From: a bacterium
GTDB taxonomy: Bacteria; Bacteroidota; Bacteroidia; B-17B0; Aurantibacillaceae
Reading direction: 5' to 3'
NCBI GenBank assembly: GCA_029945625.1
Contig: JAQSCW010000052.1
Span: forward strand, 1-64,000
Length of the DNA: 64,000 nt
The translations under genes and the position numbers were made by a program. This document shows, piece after piece, positions 55,888 through 64,000 of this stretch. The number at the start of each line of letters is the position of its first letter. Within the stretch, counting starts at the first letter, position 1. The notes beneath the pieces were generated by a model. The model worked only from the letters and a program-made list of their open reading frames with translations, made no database searches and was not told where the DNA came from.

Positions 55888-56589
55888 TCAATTCTCCGGT
55901 ACATTAAAGATAAATCCAACGCCAAATACATTCTCAATGGTGAGTGTGGGGTCGTCCTTCAGGTATTTTCTAATCTTCGTGATAAATACATCCAAACTTC
56001 TGCCATAGAAATAATTGTTCTCCCCCCAAAGGGCCTTTAGCACATCTTCTCTTTTGATCACTTTATTGCGATGCTCCCATAAATAGTTGAGAATGTCACT
56101 TTCCTTTTCAGTGATCCGCCGCGTTTTACCGTCATGTGATAACGATTGATTAGAAAAGTCGAAGGCGTAATGTCCCAGTGAATTAATCTCTGCTTTTCTT
56201 TCATTTAGATTTAATGGGAATCTTCGGAGTATTGCCTTGATTTTCCAGAGTAATTCTTCTTCATCAAATGGTTTGATGATGTAGTCGTCTGCGTTCAGGC
56301 CATAGCCCTTCAGTTTGTCTTCTCGCAACGACCTGGCCGTAATGAAAATGATAGGGATAATTTCGTTCTTCCGTCTGATCTCCTTTGCCAACGAAAAGCC
56401 ATCCATTTTGGGCATCATCACATCCAACAAACACAAGTTAAATTTTTGATGGTTAAAAAGTTTTAATGCCAATTCGCCATCCTTGCACAACTTTACCTCA
56501 AAACCTTCTGCTTCCAAATAATCAACCAGCAGCACGCCCAAATTAAGATCGTCCTCTGCCAGCAAGATTCTTTGTTTTTCATCAGACAT
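55888..56589 (-). CDS. OmpR family response regulator
   Basis: This is a 233-residue regulator with receiver acidic pair AEDD, phospho-acceptor CLLDVMMPKMDG, conserved Lys in DDYIIKPF, and a C-terminal winged helix (RRITEKESDILNYLWEH...VFGVGFIF-like). It overlaps the kinase gene by 8 bp, so the two are a coupled pair. The target is not evident; the nearest other genes are the channel and a small lipoprotein. Confidence 0.93.
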   Translation of the reverse strand: MSDEKQRILLAEDDLNLGVLLVDYLEAEGFEVKLCKDGELALKLFNHQKFNLCLLDVMMPKMDGFSLAKEIRRKNEIIPIIFITARSLREDKLKGYGLNADDYIIKPFDEEELLWKIKAILRRFPLNLNERKAEINSLGHYAFDFSNQSLSHDGKTRRITEKESDILNYLWEHRNKVIKREDVLKALWGENNYFYGRSLDVFITKIRKYLKDDPTLTIENVFGVGFIFNVPEN

Positions 56590-57817
56590 ACGTTAAACTT
56601 ATTAAAAATGTAGCTCCCTTGCCAACTTCGCTCGTTAATTCAATGTTTCCTCCATGCAATTCAATGATCTTCCTAACGTAAGACAATCCGAGGCCGAAGC
56701 CTTTCACATCATGCACATCACCTGTTGGCACTCTGAAGAACTTTTCAAATACTTTCCGTTGAAATTCTTTTTCTATGCCGGGGCCATTATCAGAAACGGC
56801 AATAAGAAGTTGAGAACCGCTGTTGTAAGATTTGAGTTCTAATTTAGGTTTTTCTTTCGCGTATTTAATCGCGTTATCGATCAAATTGCATAAGGCATTG
56901 ATAAGATGTGTTTTATCGCCCAGTATCATATGACTTTCTGCTTCTAAAGTTACTTTGCAAATTCCCTGTTTGTTCTCCAGTTGCAGGTTCAAGCATTTCA
57001 CTGAATGGTGGATGAGTTCATGGAGATCGAGTGAAGTTTTTTGCAAAGGAATTTCACCCCGTTCAAGCGCCGCCATACTTAAAACCTCTTCAACCTGAAG
57101 TCTTAATTTTTCGTTCTCTTCAAGAATAATGGATGAGTAATGTCTGATCTTATCTTCTTGTCTAAAGATGCCATCCTTTGTGATCATTTTTCCTGCGAGC
57201 GCAATATTGGTGATGGGAGTTCTAAATTCGTGGGTCATGTTATTTAGAAAGTTTCTTGTATTCTCAGAAATCTGTTTCTCTCTGAGCAAGGAGACGGAGG
57301 TTCGCCAAAAAAGTATGCCCACAACCAGAATTAAAATAGCAGAAGCAAAAAAGGGGCTGCCCATTTCCTCCATGATAAATTGTTTTTTATCGGGGAAAAT
57401 AAGTTTTAAATCAATCCCTCTTTTGCCCGATTTTTCCTTTACACACTGTTGGAAGGAATCAGCTTTAAGTGGTAAGCCAAAATTGGTTAGGCCGCTTTTG
57501 TTCTCACTTTGAAATGGGGTTGGAAAGATTTTAAAATAATAGTCAATATGAATGTTATAGAGTTTCATATAGTGATTAAACAAGGAGTCCACCTTTCGCA
57601 CGCCCATTGCGCCTCCCGTAACTTCTAAATTATTAAATGTTACCGAATCGATAGACAAAGCTTCTGCAGTTCGCGTGAGCACCATGTTTGCTTTTTCGTT
57701 AAATAATTCTTCTTTTATGTGTGCGGTTTGCAGGATCCAATTTAGTTGAATGAGGAGCACGATTAGCAAGGCCACCGAAGATGACAGTATAAAAAGATAC
57801 GTGCGGTTAAGGTTCAT
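56582..57817 (-). CDS. Sensor histidine kinase
   Basis: This is a 411-residue membrane kinase with two helices (residues about 7-27 and 160-180) flanking a periplasmic sensor loop of about 130 residues. The H-box is MTHEFRTPITNIALAG, the N-box NALCNLIDNAIKYA and the G-boxes SDNGPGIEKEF and GFGLGLSYV. It phosphorylates the response regulator encoded directly after it. The signal sensed is unknown. Confidence 0.93.
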   Translation of the reverse strand: MNLNRTYLFILSSSVALLIVLLIQLNWILQTAHIKEELFNEKANMVLTRTAEALSIDSVTFNNLEVTGGAMGVRKVDSLFNHYMKLYNIHIDYYFKIFPTPFQSENKSGLTNFGLPLKADSFQQCVKEKSGKRGIDLKLIFPDKKQFIMEEMGSPFFASAILILVVGILFWRTSVSLLREKQISENTRNFLNNMTHEFRTPITNIALAGKMITKDGIFRQEDKIRHYSSIILEENEKLRLQVEEVLSMAALERGEIPLQKTSLDLHELIHHSVKCLNLQLENKQGICKVTLEAESHMILGDKTHLINALCNLIDNAIKYAKEKPKLELKSYNSGSQLLIAVSDNGPGIEKEFQRKVFEKFFRVPTGDVHDVKGFGLGLSYVRKIIELHGGNIELTSEVGKGATFLISLTYV

Positions 57818-57970
57818 GCGTTCGCGAAATTAGCCATTTTCTGGCGGATCTGGCATTCATTAACAGATCATTAACAGGACAATAACTACCGGATAACAAG
57901 TAACCGCGAGAAGAAGTCTTACCTTTGAGTGGCAACAAGCGCGGGAATTAATAACATCCAACATCATAAC

Positions 57971-58192
57971 ATGAAAACACTACTAATTATCCTGTCATTA
58001 ATTACGATTTCATTTGTAAGGTGCAGTGAAAATTCTAAAAATGAGAACCTAAACATGGGAATTGTTTCTGCCCCAACAATTAAGGAAGAAAGGGAGGAGG
58101 CTGTTCCCAATAGTTTCCAAGTGAAACCTTTTGCTGATTTTCCCAACACACCTTACATTAATTATCTTGGTATAAAAAAGCCGGGTTGCTAA
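57971..58192 (+). CDS. Small putative lipoprotein
   Basis: This is a 73-residue protein from MKTLLIILSLITISFVRC, with a relaxed lipobox ending at Cys18. The mature part is short and polar, ending KKPGC. It is divergent from the histidine kinase gene (153 bp apart) and could be its target. Family not recognised. Confidence 0.5.
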   Translation: MKTLLIILSLITISFVRCSENSKNENLNMGIVSAPTIKEEREEAVPNSFQVKPFADFPNTPYINYLGIKKPGC

Positions 58193-58679
58193 AAATTTCC
58201 GGGGACCTGAATTTTTCAGCTCGTTTTTTTTAGAACATTGTTGTAAACAAAAACGGTAGCTGTATCAAAAGTGATGAGCGTTGACATGCAACGTTTCTTC
58301 CATTCCGAACGCGGGACCTTACATCATTCTTAAGATACGTTACATATATTCCATATTTGGGTGACGGAAAAGCACGAAACAGATTTAATAATATATCTTA
58401 ACTTACGGAAATTCGGGAATGCTGCCGCCCGCGGAGGACTGGGCCTTACAGCGTAAAAGATGAAAATTAAGAGGGTTTGCGATATGTGATATTCCTATTA
58501 ATTAGATGTTGTGTGGTGACAACTGTCAGGAGAAACTATGCGTGTAATCATTTCAATGCGTACTTGTTTTGTTTAACTTTAAGTAAAATTCGGCGACTAA
58601 TCATTTTATGTATTCACTCTGAATAGTTAAAAACAGAGTTGAATAAAATTTAAAAAATTTTAACGCTGAAGTAAATAAA
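58193..58679. other. Non-coding stretch
   Basis: No gene, terminator or clear promoter box was seen. A GC-richer patch near 58420-58450 (CCGCCCGCGGAGG) stands out from the AT-rich surroundings without an obvious meaning. Confidence 0.35.
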
Positions 58680-58904
58680 ATGAAAAAGAGAAAGAAAAGT
58701 GAAACACCGAAGGAGAGGCCATCCAGAACTGACGACCCAACCTTACCGGATTCTGATTCAGACAAAAGTGGCTCAGATGATGACGCGGATAGCACGGAAA
58801 CAGGTGGAAAGGAAAGCGGATCGCACAAATTTAGCAAACCGAAGCGGGAAGTGGATCCTGATCGAACAGGTATAGACACCAATGCCGATAAAACAAAGAA
58901 GTAA
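58680..58904 (+). CDS. Small, highly charged hypothetical protein
   Basis: This is a 74-residue protein made almost only of Lys, Arg, Asp, Ser, Glu and Thr (MKKRKKSETPKERP, DSDSDKSGSDDDADS), presumably disordered. It has no signal peptide. It lies 35 bp before a small membrane protein gene. Such acidic-basic small proteins often accompany stress genes, but that is only context. Confidence 0.5.
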   Translation: MKKRKKSETPKERPSRTDDPTLPDSDSDKSGSDDDADSTETGGKESGSHKFSKPKREVDPDRTGIDTNADKTKK

Positions 58905-58939
58905 GAACTTAAAACTAAACCAAAAAAACACAAATAATC

Positions 58940-59086
58940 ATGGGAAATTTACTGTACATGATAGCTGTGATCTTAGTGATCGGATGGGCTATCGGATTTA
59001 TTGGCTACAATGCCGGTTGGGTAATTCACCTACTTTTGGTGATCGCGATTATAGCGGTGTTGCTGAGAGTTATTCAAGGTAAATAA
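58940..59086 (+). CDS. Small membrane protein of the lmo0937 (DUF5670) type
   Basis: This 48-residue protein (MGNLLYMIAVILVIGWAIGF, then a second helix ending VIQGK) has two transmembrane helices separated by a short loop. Its sequence pattern fits the lmo0937 family of tiny membrane proteins that are frequent in Bacteroidota and often stress-induced. No function is known. Found by direct reading of the plus strand. Confidence 0.75.
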   Translation: MGNLLYMIAVILVIGWAIGFIGYNAGWVIHLLLVIAIIAVLLRVIQGK

Positions 59087-59160
59087 GCGAAATAAGGCAT
59101 TTTGAAGTAGCCCTGAATTTTGCTTTGTTTATTTTTTTTTACTGTTTCCGATAATTTAGT

Positions 59161-59174
59161 TTGATCTAAATCAA
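59161..59174 (+). promoter_or_regulatory. FNR-type box TTGAT-CTAA-ATCAA
   Basis: A perfect FNR consensus palindrome 156 bp before the chosen start of the next gene. It differs from the ATGAY-N4-GTCAT sites by its outer bases, and no exact TAnnTTTG box sits at the -41.5 spacing, so it may bind a different regulator or be chance. Confidence 0.4.
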
Positions 59175-59329
59175 ATTACTTACTTAGTCACTATATTGCA
59201 CGTTATTCTGTTACCAAGAAACCATATTTACGTTCCCTCACGTTTGTGCGCTCTGCCTCCTATTCATGCGATGTTCACCTGTTTGGCACAATCATCTGTT
59301 TTTACGATCTTTACAAAAAAAAAATCAAC

Positions 59330-61222
59330 ATGAAAAAATTAACCCTCTTAGTGGCATTTTTTGCCATTCTTTTTTCTGCTAAACTCACCTACGCACAATC
59401 CACCATTTTTGTGCGAGCTCCCTCGTATGTTAAGATTATCCCCTCAAGCCTACCCATTGAATTATTCGTACAACCTTATACAAATGCCTGTTATCTTATT
59501 ACGGCTTCCGAACTGGCAGCGTTAACAGGTACAACAATCACTTCTTTTGGAATTCATCTTTTTTACGGCAATGCAAATTCGGTTGCTTCCGGCACCATGA
59601 GTGTTTATCTGCAAAATACAAACGACCTTACTTACTCTAAAGGCTCCAGCTTTTCTTCCTGCATTTCGGGCATGTCGAATGTGTATTTGGGGCCAAGCTT
59701 CATTGCAGCCACAACAAATAGTACCGATGTGATCAATACCTTGTCAGCACCCTTTACTTATACAGGTGGAGGCTTGTATGTGGCTTTTAGCTGGACAGCG
59801 GGAGTTTCATCTACACCCATATCGCTTTATTCTTACGGCGCTGCATCCACTTCGTTTGGAGTCATAAAGGGTCAGGTGGCACAAACTTCGGCGCTCAATA
59901 CCATGAGCACCACGGCCTACCGCCCAACTTTTGTTTTTGGTGTAAGTAACACTGCAACTAATGAGGCAGGTATAGATGTTCTGTTGGCACCCGGAAAAGT
60001 TGCGGAAGGTCTGCACGCCAGTCAGGTTGTGCAAGCTACTGTGAGAAATATTAGTATTAACACCCTCAGTAATGTACCGGTGTCGTTAAGCATTACCGGA
60101 GCTAATAGTTTTACCGATACACAAATTATTCCTTCCATTATTCCCGGTACAGTGAGAACGGTTTCCTTCGCTGCATTCACTCCCACCGCGTTGGGAAGCA
60201 ATACCCTGGTGGTTTCTATTCCTAACGATCAGTATGCGGCTAATAATAATTTAAGCTGGACACAAAGCGTCACTTGTACGGAGGCAGGACATGGTCCACC
60301 CGCCGGCAATTATTTTGAACCCGTGGCATTTCAGGGAATACTCGCCGGTAAATTTAATTTTGGAGCCGCCTCTACCATGCGTACGCTGCGCCTTGCTATT
60401 TCTTCAACAGGAATAAATGATATGGTGTACGGGGTATTGCTTGATCAAAACGGAACAATGATTGCCTATTCAAATACGATGGTAGTGGCTCCGGGAATGC
60501 CTGGGACTTTTCAAACTTTTACTTTTACTCCGCCACGCGTTCTGCTTGGCAATACCGATTATTATATTGGCATGGGGATTCCCAATCCTAATTTATCTAC
60601 CATGGGCTGCGTGCGCTACTCTGATGGAGTGCCGGGAAACAGATTTGGAATTCTCCCTTTGGCAGGAGGTACTTTTTCGGTGGGCAGACCCGCCTATTAT
60701 GGAATTGAACCTGTATTGAATGGTACTATTACGGTGAGCCCTACCACCAGTACTATTTGCAAAGACGATCAATTGCTCTTAACACCAAGTGGTGCGAGTA
60801 TCTATGTGTGGAGTAATTCAACAAGCAACAATCTGCCGGCTCTGGCTAATGGTAGTCTGTTGGTATTGCCCTTGGCTGATGAGTCCTATTCAATAAACGC
60901 ATTCGATGCGGCCGGTTGTAATGGTAAAGGTTCTCTTTTTTTGAAGGTAGATGATTGTACAGGAATTACTAAAAATAGCGCTGATGCACGTGTGGAATTG
61001 TATCCCAATCCCACTGTCAATAATAAAACTTGCATCCACGGTCTGGAAGGTATTAACACCCTTATCGTATTTAATATGCTTGGTGAGCAGGTATTCAAGA
61101 CAACCAGTAATGAAGCAACAATAAATATTGATTTGCTTGGTCGGCCATCGGGCAATTATCTGGTGAAACTCACCGATGCAAACAACCGCATTAGGACCAT
61201 GAAGTTTATTCACCGCGAGTAG
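59330..61222 (+). CDS. T9SS-secreted surface protein
   Basis: This is a 630-residue protein from MKKLTLLVAFFAILFS, with cleavage near TYAQS. The body is beta-rich with CARDB-like segments (EAGIDVLLAPGKVAEGL...VPVSLSITG), ends with one Ig-like unit resembling those of the adhesin (VSPTTSTICKDDQLLL), and closes with a type A T9SS sorting domain (ARVELYPNPTVNNK...GNYLVKLTD). The frame is open to 59246, but those residues precede the signal peptide. Probably exported to the surface; role unknown. Confidence 0.85.
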   Translation: MKKLTLLVAFFAILFSAKLTYAQSTIFVRAPSYVKIIPSSLPIELFVQPYTNACYLITASELAALTGTTITSFGIHLFYGNANSVASGTMSVYLQNTNDLTYSKGSSFSSCISGMSNVYLGPSFIAATTNSTDVINTLSAPFTYTGGGLYVAFSWTAGVSSTPISLYSYGAASTSFGVIKGQVAQTSALNTMSTTAYRPTFVFGVSNTATNEAGIDVLLAPGKVAEGLHASQVVQATVRNISINTLSNVPVSLSITGANSFTDTQIIPSIIPGTVRTVSFAAFTPTALGSNTLVVSIPNDQYAANNNLSWTQSVTCTEAGHGPPAGNYFEPVAFQGILAGKFNFGAASTMRTLRLAISSTGINDMVYGVLLDQNGTMIAYSNTMVVAPGMPGTFQTFTFTPPRVLLGNTDYYIGMGIPNPNLSTMGCVRYSDGVPGNRFGILPLAGGTFSVGRPAYYGIEPVLNGTITVSPTTSTICKDDQLLLTPSGASIYVWSNSTSNNLPALANGSLLVLPLADESYSINAFDAAGCNGKGSLFLKVDDCTGITKNSADARVELYPNPTVNNKTCIHGLEGINTLIVFNMLGEQVFKTTSNEATINIDLLGRPSGNYLVKLTDANNRIRTMKFIHRE

Positions 61223-61427
61223 AACGTCTTTTTCGTTAAGATTTTACGAGTGAAAAGCCGGAGAATGTGTTGTTGCGATTTGTCGCCTAAATTTTCTTGA
61301 TTTGAAAAATAGTCGCAAGTACCTGTGATAGATGTAAAGAATTGAACGGAAAGTGCAACACGTTTCATGACATAAATATCAACTTTGTGCCGCAGTAACA
61401 AAGCATTTGCTGCATAAAAATTAAGTT

Positions 61428-61910
61428 ATGAAAACATTAAAAAAAACAGGGCTGCTTGCTGCTGTAAGTATACTTATTTCTACCGGTTCCGGCTTTGCAC
61501 AAACATCAAGTGATTCGACAAAAATCAAAATGAAAGAAGATAAAAAAATTGAACAAAGAAATAAGGAAATCAAAAAGGCAGAAAATAAAGTGGATAGCAA
61601 AAATGAAGAAATGAGGGAAGCTCAATCTAAGGTTGATGATAAGGCGGAGAAACAACGGAAAGCGCAAAGCAAAACGGATGATAAATCGGATGACTTAAGA
61701 AAATCTCAAAACAAAACCGATGATAGGGCAGAGGATACCAGAAAGGCCAAGGAAAATCTACAGGAAAAAGAAAGCGATAGGAATAAAGCTGAAAAAAAGT
61801 TAGAGGTTAAGAAAGAAGATATCAAAAAAGAAGAAGCAAAGGATGCTGCAAAAAAACAAAGTGATTTAGACAAAAAGAATAAAGAAGAAGAGAAGTCGAA
61901 AGCGAAATAG
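61428..61910 (+). CDS. Unknown exported coiled-coil protein rich in Lys/Glu/Asp
   Basis: This is a 160-residue protein with a signal peptide (GSGFAQTSS) and a mature part of charged repeats of about 14 residues (KVDSKNEEMREAQS, KVDDKAEKQRKAQS, KTDDKSDDLRKSQN, KTDDRAEDTRKAKE). Strongly predicted coiled coil or single helix. It resembles the C-terminal half of the protein at 40145 in composition but not in order. Function unknown. Confidence 0.65.
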   Translation: MKTLKKTGLLAAVSILISTGSGFAQTSSDSTKIKMKEDKKIEQRNKEIKKAENKVDSKNEEMREAQSKVDDKAEKQRKAQSKTDDKSDDLRKSQNKTDDRAEDTRKAKENLQEKESDRNKAEKKLEVKKEDIKKEEAKDAAKKQSDLDKKNKEEEKSKAK

Positions 61911-62215
61911 GGTCATCTTTTTCTAGGAGTTACTTTTGAAGAAAGATACAAAATCTAGTATCAGCTGATTACACAAAATTCTTAACAGTCTCTAATTTAT
62001 TCTTGCTGCAAGTATTAATTTTCATAGCCCTTTCCGTACTCGAACGTAATACAACTTGAAAATAAAAGATCTTCTATTTCTCGGCTACTTTATCGAACCA
62101 ACGAAGCTCTGATAAATAGGACTTTGTCAAGGAATTTCCGTCTTAGTGCGCCCTTCCAGACCACTTTATAACCTTAAAGGCAAATTAGTAAATTTTCCGG
62201 ACGAATGGGATTGTT
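61911..62215. other. Non-coding gap of 305 bp between convergent genes
   Basis: Nothing recognisable is seen. A terminator for the charged-protein gene would be expected but no strong hairpin was found. Confidence 0.35.
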
Positions 62216-62869
62216 TTATTTCGGCAAACAGTTTTGTAGCTTTTTGTTCAAAATATCTGTTTTCAGGAAGTTCCCTTTTAGAACAGGTAACCATTTGTAG
62301 TTTTTGATTTCCTCAATAATAAAGAGGTCTTGAGGTTTTTGGGAGAGTATAAAGGTTGAAAATTGACTCTCTAACTTCCTGAGGCTATCAATACCACAAG
62401 CGTCTAGTTCGCCCTTGGTGGCTAATCTCCCCAAACTATCAATAGAAGTGGGCATCAGCCCCGGCTTTAACTTTACACCAAATGTTTTATCATTATCTAT
62501 CCGTTGAACAATAAACTGATATTTGATGCTGTCTGAAACATAATAAGTATTGTATTGGTATCTTGCTCCGGTCATAAAAATGGCTATGTCGGTTAAACAA
62601 GGAGAAGGTTTACTTACAATCCTATTATTAGTTCTGTCGATACTACTATCCGGATATAATTTATAAAGGGCTTCCTTTAACTCCAAGAAGCCTACCACCA
62701 ATCCATCACATAAATGACCATGCAGTTTAACGGCATCATTTAACGTAATGGTTTGTACATTTTGTAATCTACCTTTTGAGAAATCAGTATCCAATACTTT
62801 AAGGGATGGATTTTGCGCAAACGAAATGTTCACAGATATTATTAGAAGTAGCGTTAACTTTAATTTCAT
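62216..62869 (-). CDS. FmdE-domain exported protein
   Basis: This is a 217-residue protein with a signal peptide (VNISFAQNP) and the metal-site signature HGHLCDGLVVGFL of the FmdE (formylmethanofuran dehydrogenase subunit E) domain family, followed by a conserved Cys in SKPSPCLTDI. FmdE-family domains bind metals and are widespread outside methanogens. It shares an operon with a DsbD-like permease, overlapping its stop by one base. The role is unknown. Confidence 0.75.
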   Translation of the reverse strand: MKLKLTLLLIISVNISFAQNPSLKVLDTDFSKGRLQNVQTITLNDAVKLHGHLCDGLVVGFLELKEALYKLYPDSSIDRTNNRIVSKPSPCLTDIAIFMTGARYQYNTYYVSDSIKYQFIVQRIDNDKTFGVKLKPGLMPTSIDSLGRLATKGELDACGIDSLRKLESQFSTFILSQKPQDLFIIEEIKNYKWLPVLKGNFLKTDILNKKLQNCLPK

Positions 62870-63585
62870 TACTCAATAACTTTTAAATAGATGAAAATAT
62901 AATACAAACCAGTAAGTACAAATAAAAGTCCAGCAATAATTCGCATAACTTTTTCTGTTTTTTGAATGACTTTAAAATATTTTCCTAATTGCGAAATACT
63001 AAAAGCAATAATTCCGGTAAAAAAGAGCACCAATGTTCCAGCACCAACTGCATAGGCAATGGGGTAAATAAAACTCGCGTCATTTGAAATACTCAACGGA
63101 ATGAGCGCTCCGAAGTAGAGGGCTCCGCTATAGGGGCAAAAGGCCATGGCAAAGAGAGCCCCCAATAGAAATGCCCCAAGTAGACCTTTCGTTTTAAATT
63201 TGTCGCTCCATTTTTCAGTGAAGTTTGATTTACCTAAAAAGTGGAGTTTAATAACATTCAGCATAATTAAACCAACAATCACCATAATGGGTCCCACAAA
63301 TTTTTCGCCATTTCCCTGGAAAAATTTTGCCACATGAAATTTGCTTGCACCAAAAATTATAACTAAAGCAATTCCGGTATAGGTTGTGGCCAAACCCAAG
63401 GTATAAAGTAAACCACTTATGATAATGTTCTTTTTTCCATTTGAATTATTTTTTGAGATATAAGCAATAGCAGCTATGTTGGTGGCTAAGGGGCAGGGAC
63501 TAATTGCTGTTAAAATGCCTAACAATAGTGCAGAGATCACAGGAAAGTGGCTGCTGTTCATCCATTGGTAAATTGTTTCTGTCAT
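62869..63585 (-). CDS. ArsG-type permease (DsbD/CcdA-like)
   Basis: This is a 238-residue membrane protein with six helices. It has Cys-containing signatures of the DsbD transmembrane family: LTAISPCPLATNIAAIAY in the first helix and AMAFCPYSGALYFGAL in the fourth. The family is annotated as ArsG-type aromatic arsenical efflux permease, but redox-shuttling of electrons across the membrane is equally plausible. It sits between an ArsF-type thioredoxin-like gene and the FmdE-domain gene. Confidence 0.75.
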   Translation of the reverse strand: MTETIYQWMNSSHFPVISALLLGILTAISPCPLATNIAAIAYISKNNSNGKKNIIISGLLYTLGLATTYTGIALVIIFGASKFHVAKFFQGNGEKFVGPIMVIVGLIMLNVIKLHFLGKSNFTEKWSDKFKTKGLLGAFLLGALFAMAFCPYSGALYFGALIPLSISNDASFIYPIAYAVGAGTLVLFFTGIIAFSISQLGKYFKVIQKTEKVMRIIAGLLFVLTGLYYIFIYLKVIE

Positions 63586-63589
63586 GGCA

Positions 63590-64000
63590 TTATTTTAATA
63601 CAGCTTCAATCTTCGTTTTTAGCTCGGATATATATGTACTTTCTTCATTTGCTTTTTCAAAAGCAAAATCGCTCCAATCAATAATGCTATCTCTACCATT
63701 CACTACTTTGTTAATCATTAATGCAGTTCCGGTGGCTTGAAACTTCTCAGCTACTTGTTCGTTTTTAACATCGTCCACATCAACAATTGAAAACACAATA
63801 CTGCTATCTATTAGTTGAGCAGAAAAGTATTTGTCCAGTGCAGTTTTTGTGTTGGTCTTCATATTTATGCAGGTTTCACATTGACGGGTACCATGAAAAC
63901 AAACCACTTCCAGTCTATTCTGTTTAGCAACAGCGCTAGTTGTTTCTAAAGGAGCAGTTTTATGTTCACTGTTAGTACAAGCTGCTAAAAAGATGCTTGC
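63590..64000 (-). CDS. ArsF-type thioredoxin-like lipoprotein (5' end outside window)
   Basis: The frame continues through the window end, so the start lies beyond 64000. The visible 137 codons include a lipobox (FLAAC), a linker, and a thioredoxin-like domain whose active site reads CFHGTRQCETC, with two closely spaced Cys pairs. The family is the ArsF type named after a nitroreductase subunit partner, always next to ArsG. Together with the next gene it forms a periplasmic redox pair. Confidence 0.7.
   Translation of the reverse strand, partial: ASIFLAACTNSEHKTAPLETTSAVAKQNRLEVVCFHGTRQCETCINMKTNTKTALDKYFSAQLIDSSIVFSIVDVDDVKNEQVAEKFQATGTALMINKVVNGRDSIIDWSDFAFEKANEESTYISELKTKIEAVLK

Noticed and set aside
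59246-59329. Upstream start of the T9SS protein
   Set aside because: It would bury the signal peptide 28 residues inside the protein.

Overview
The window is a chromosomal stretch of a Bacteroidota bacterium. Signs of this are a TonB receptor paired with a DUF4249 lipoprotein, two proteins ending in type IX secretion sorting domains, -7 promoter boxes of the form TAnnTTTG, a sphingolipid operon, and very few Shine-Dalgarno sequences. The gene content suggests a respiratory organism that can reduce nitrous oxide and detoxify NO, and that moves electrons from 2-oxoacids through ferredoxin. No tRNA, rRNA, CRISPR array or intact transposase was seen.

Layout. 1-3585: possible remnant of an insertion-sequence end, then a DUF4249 lipoprotein and its TonB-dependent receptor. 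3600-7720: a foreign-looking block in which minus-strand genes (a frameshifted phospholipase D-like gene; a Crp/Fnr regulator, NADP-dependent reductase and SnoaL-like lipoprotein; an unknown secreted protein) are each followed within 20-50 bp by a long imperfect palindrome built like an integron attC site. 7720-8540: structured non-coding DNA. 8539-19104: one minus-strand operon for an 11-subunit complex I (nuoABCDHIJKLMN, no nuoEFG) plus two unknown small genes. 19252-22534: divergent ferredoxin and 2-oxoacid:ferredoxin oxidoreductase genes (korAB). 22594-27345: a Fic protein and a ceramide-synthesis trio (spt, bcerS-like, cerR-like). 27672-28958: CoA-transferase/hydrolase.

29404-39298: nitrogen-oxide region. 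An NsrR-like Rrf2 regulator and a Crp/Fnr regulator lie beside a fasciclin lipoprotein, the NO-stress repair protein Ric, and the operon cytochrome c-nosZ-nosL-nosD-nosF-nosY-truncated haemoglobin. A palindrome ATGAY-N4-GTCAT lies 33-34 bp (centre to centre) from a TAnnTTTG box ahead of nos, the fasciclin gene, ric and also nuoA, which is the geometry of class II Crp/Fnr activation. These genes probably form one regulon.

39388-49103: a degraded response regulator, two unknown secreted proteins, a 1990-residue adhesin with 7 FG-GAP-like and 18 Ig-like repeats, and a small lipoprotein. 49471-52269: a second, four-subunit 2-oxoacid:ferredoxin oxidoreductase. 52481-57817: an SDR/DUF2867 protein, a potassium channel carrying fifteen 12-residue repeats, and a two-component system. 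57971-61910: small stress-type proteins and a second T9SS substrate behind an FNR box. 62216-64000: FmdE-domain protein, ArsG-type permease and the 3' part of an ArsF-type thioredoxin-like lipoprotein cut by the window end.
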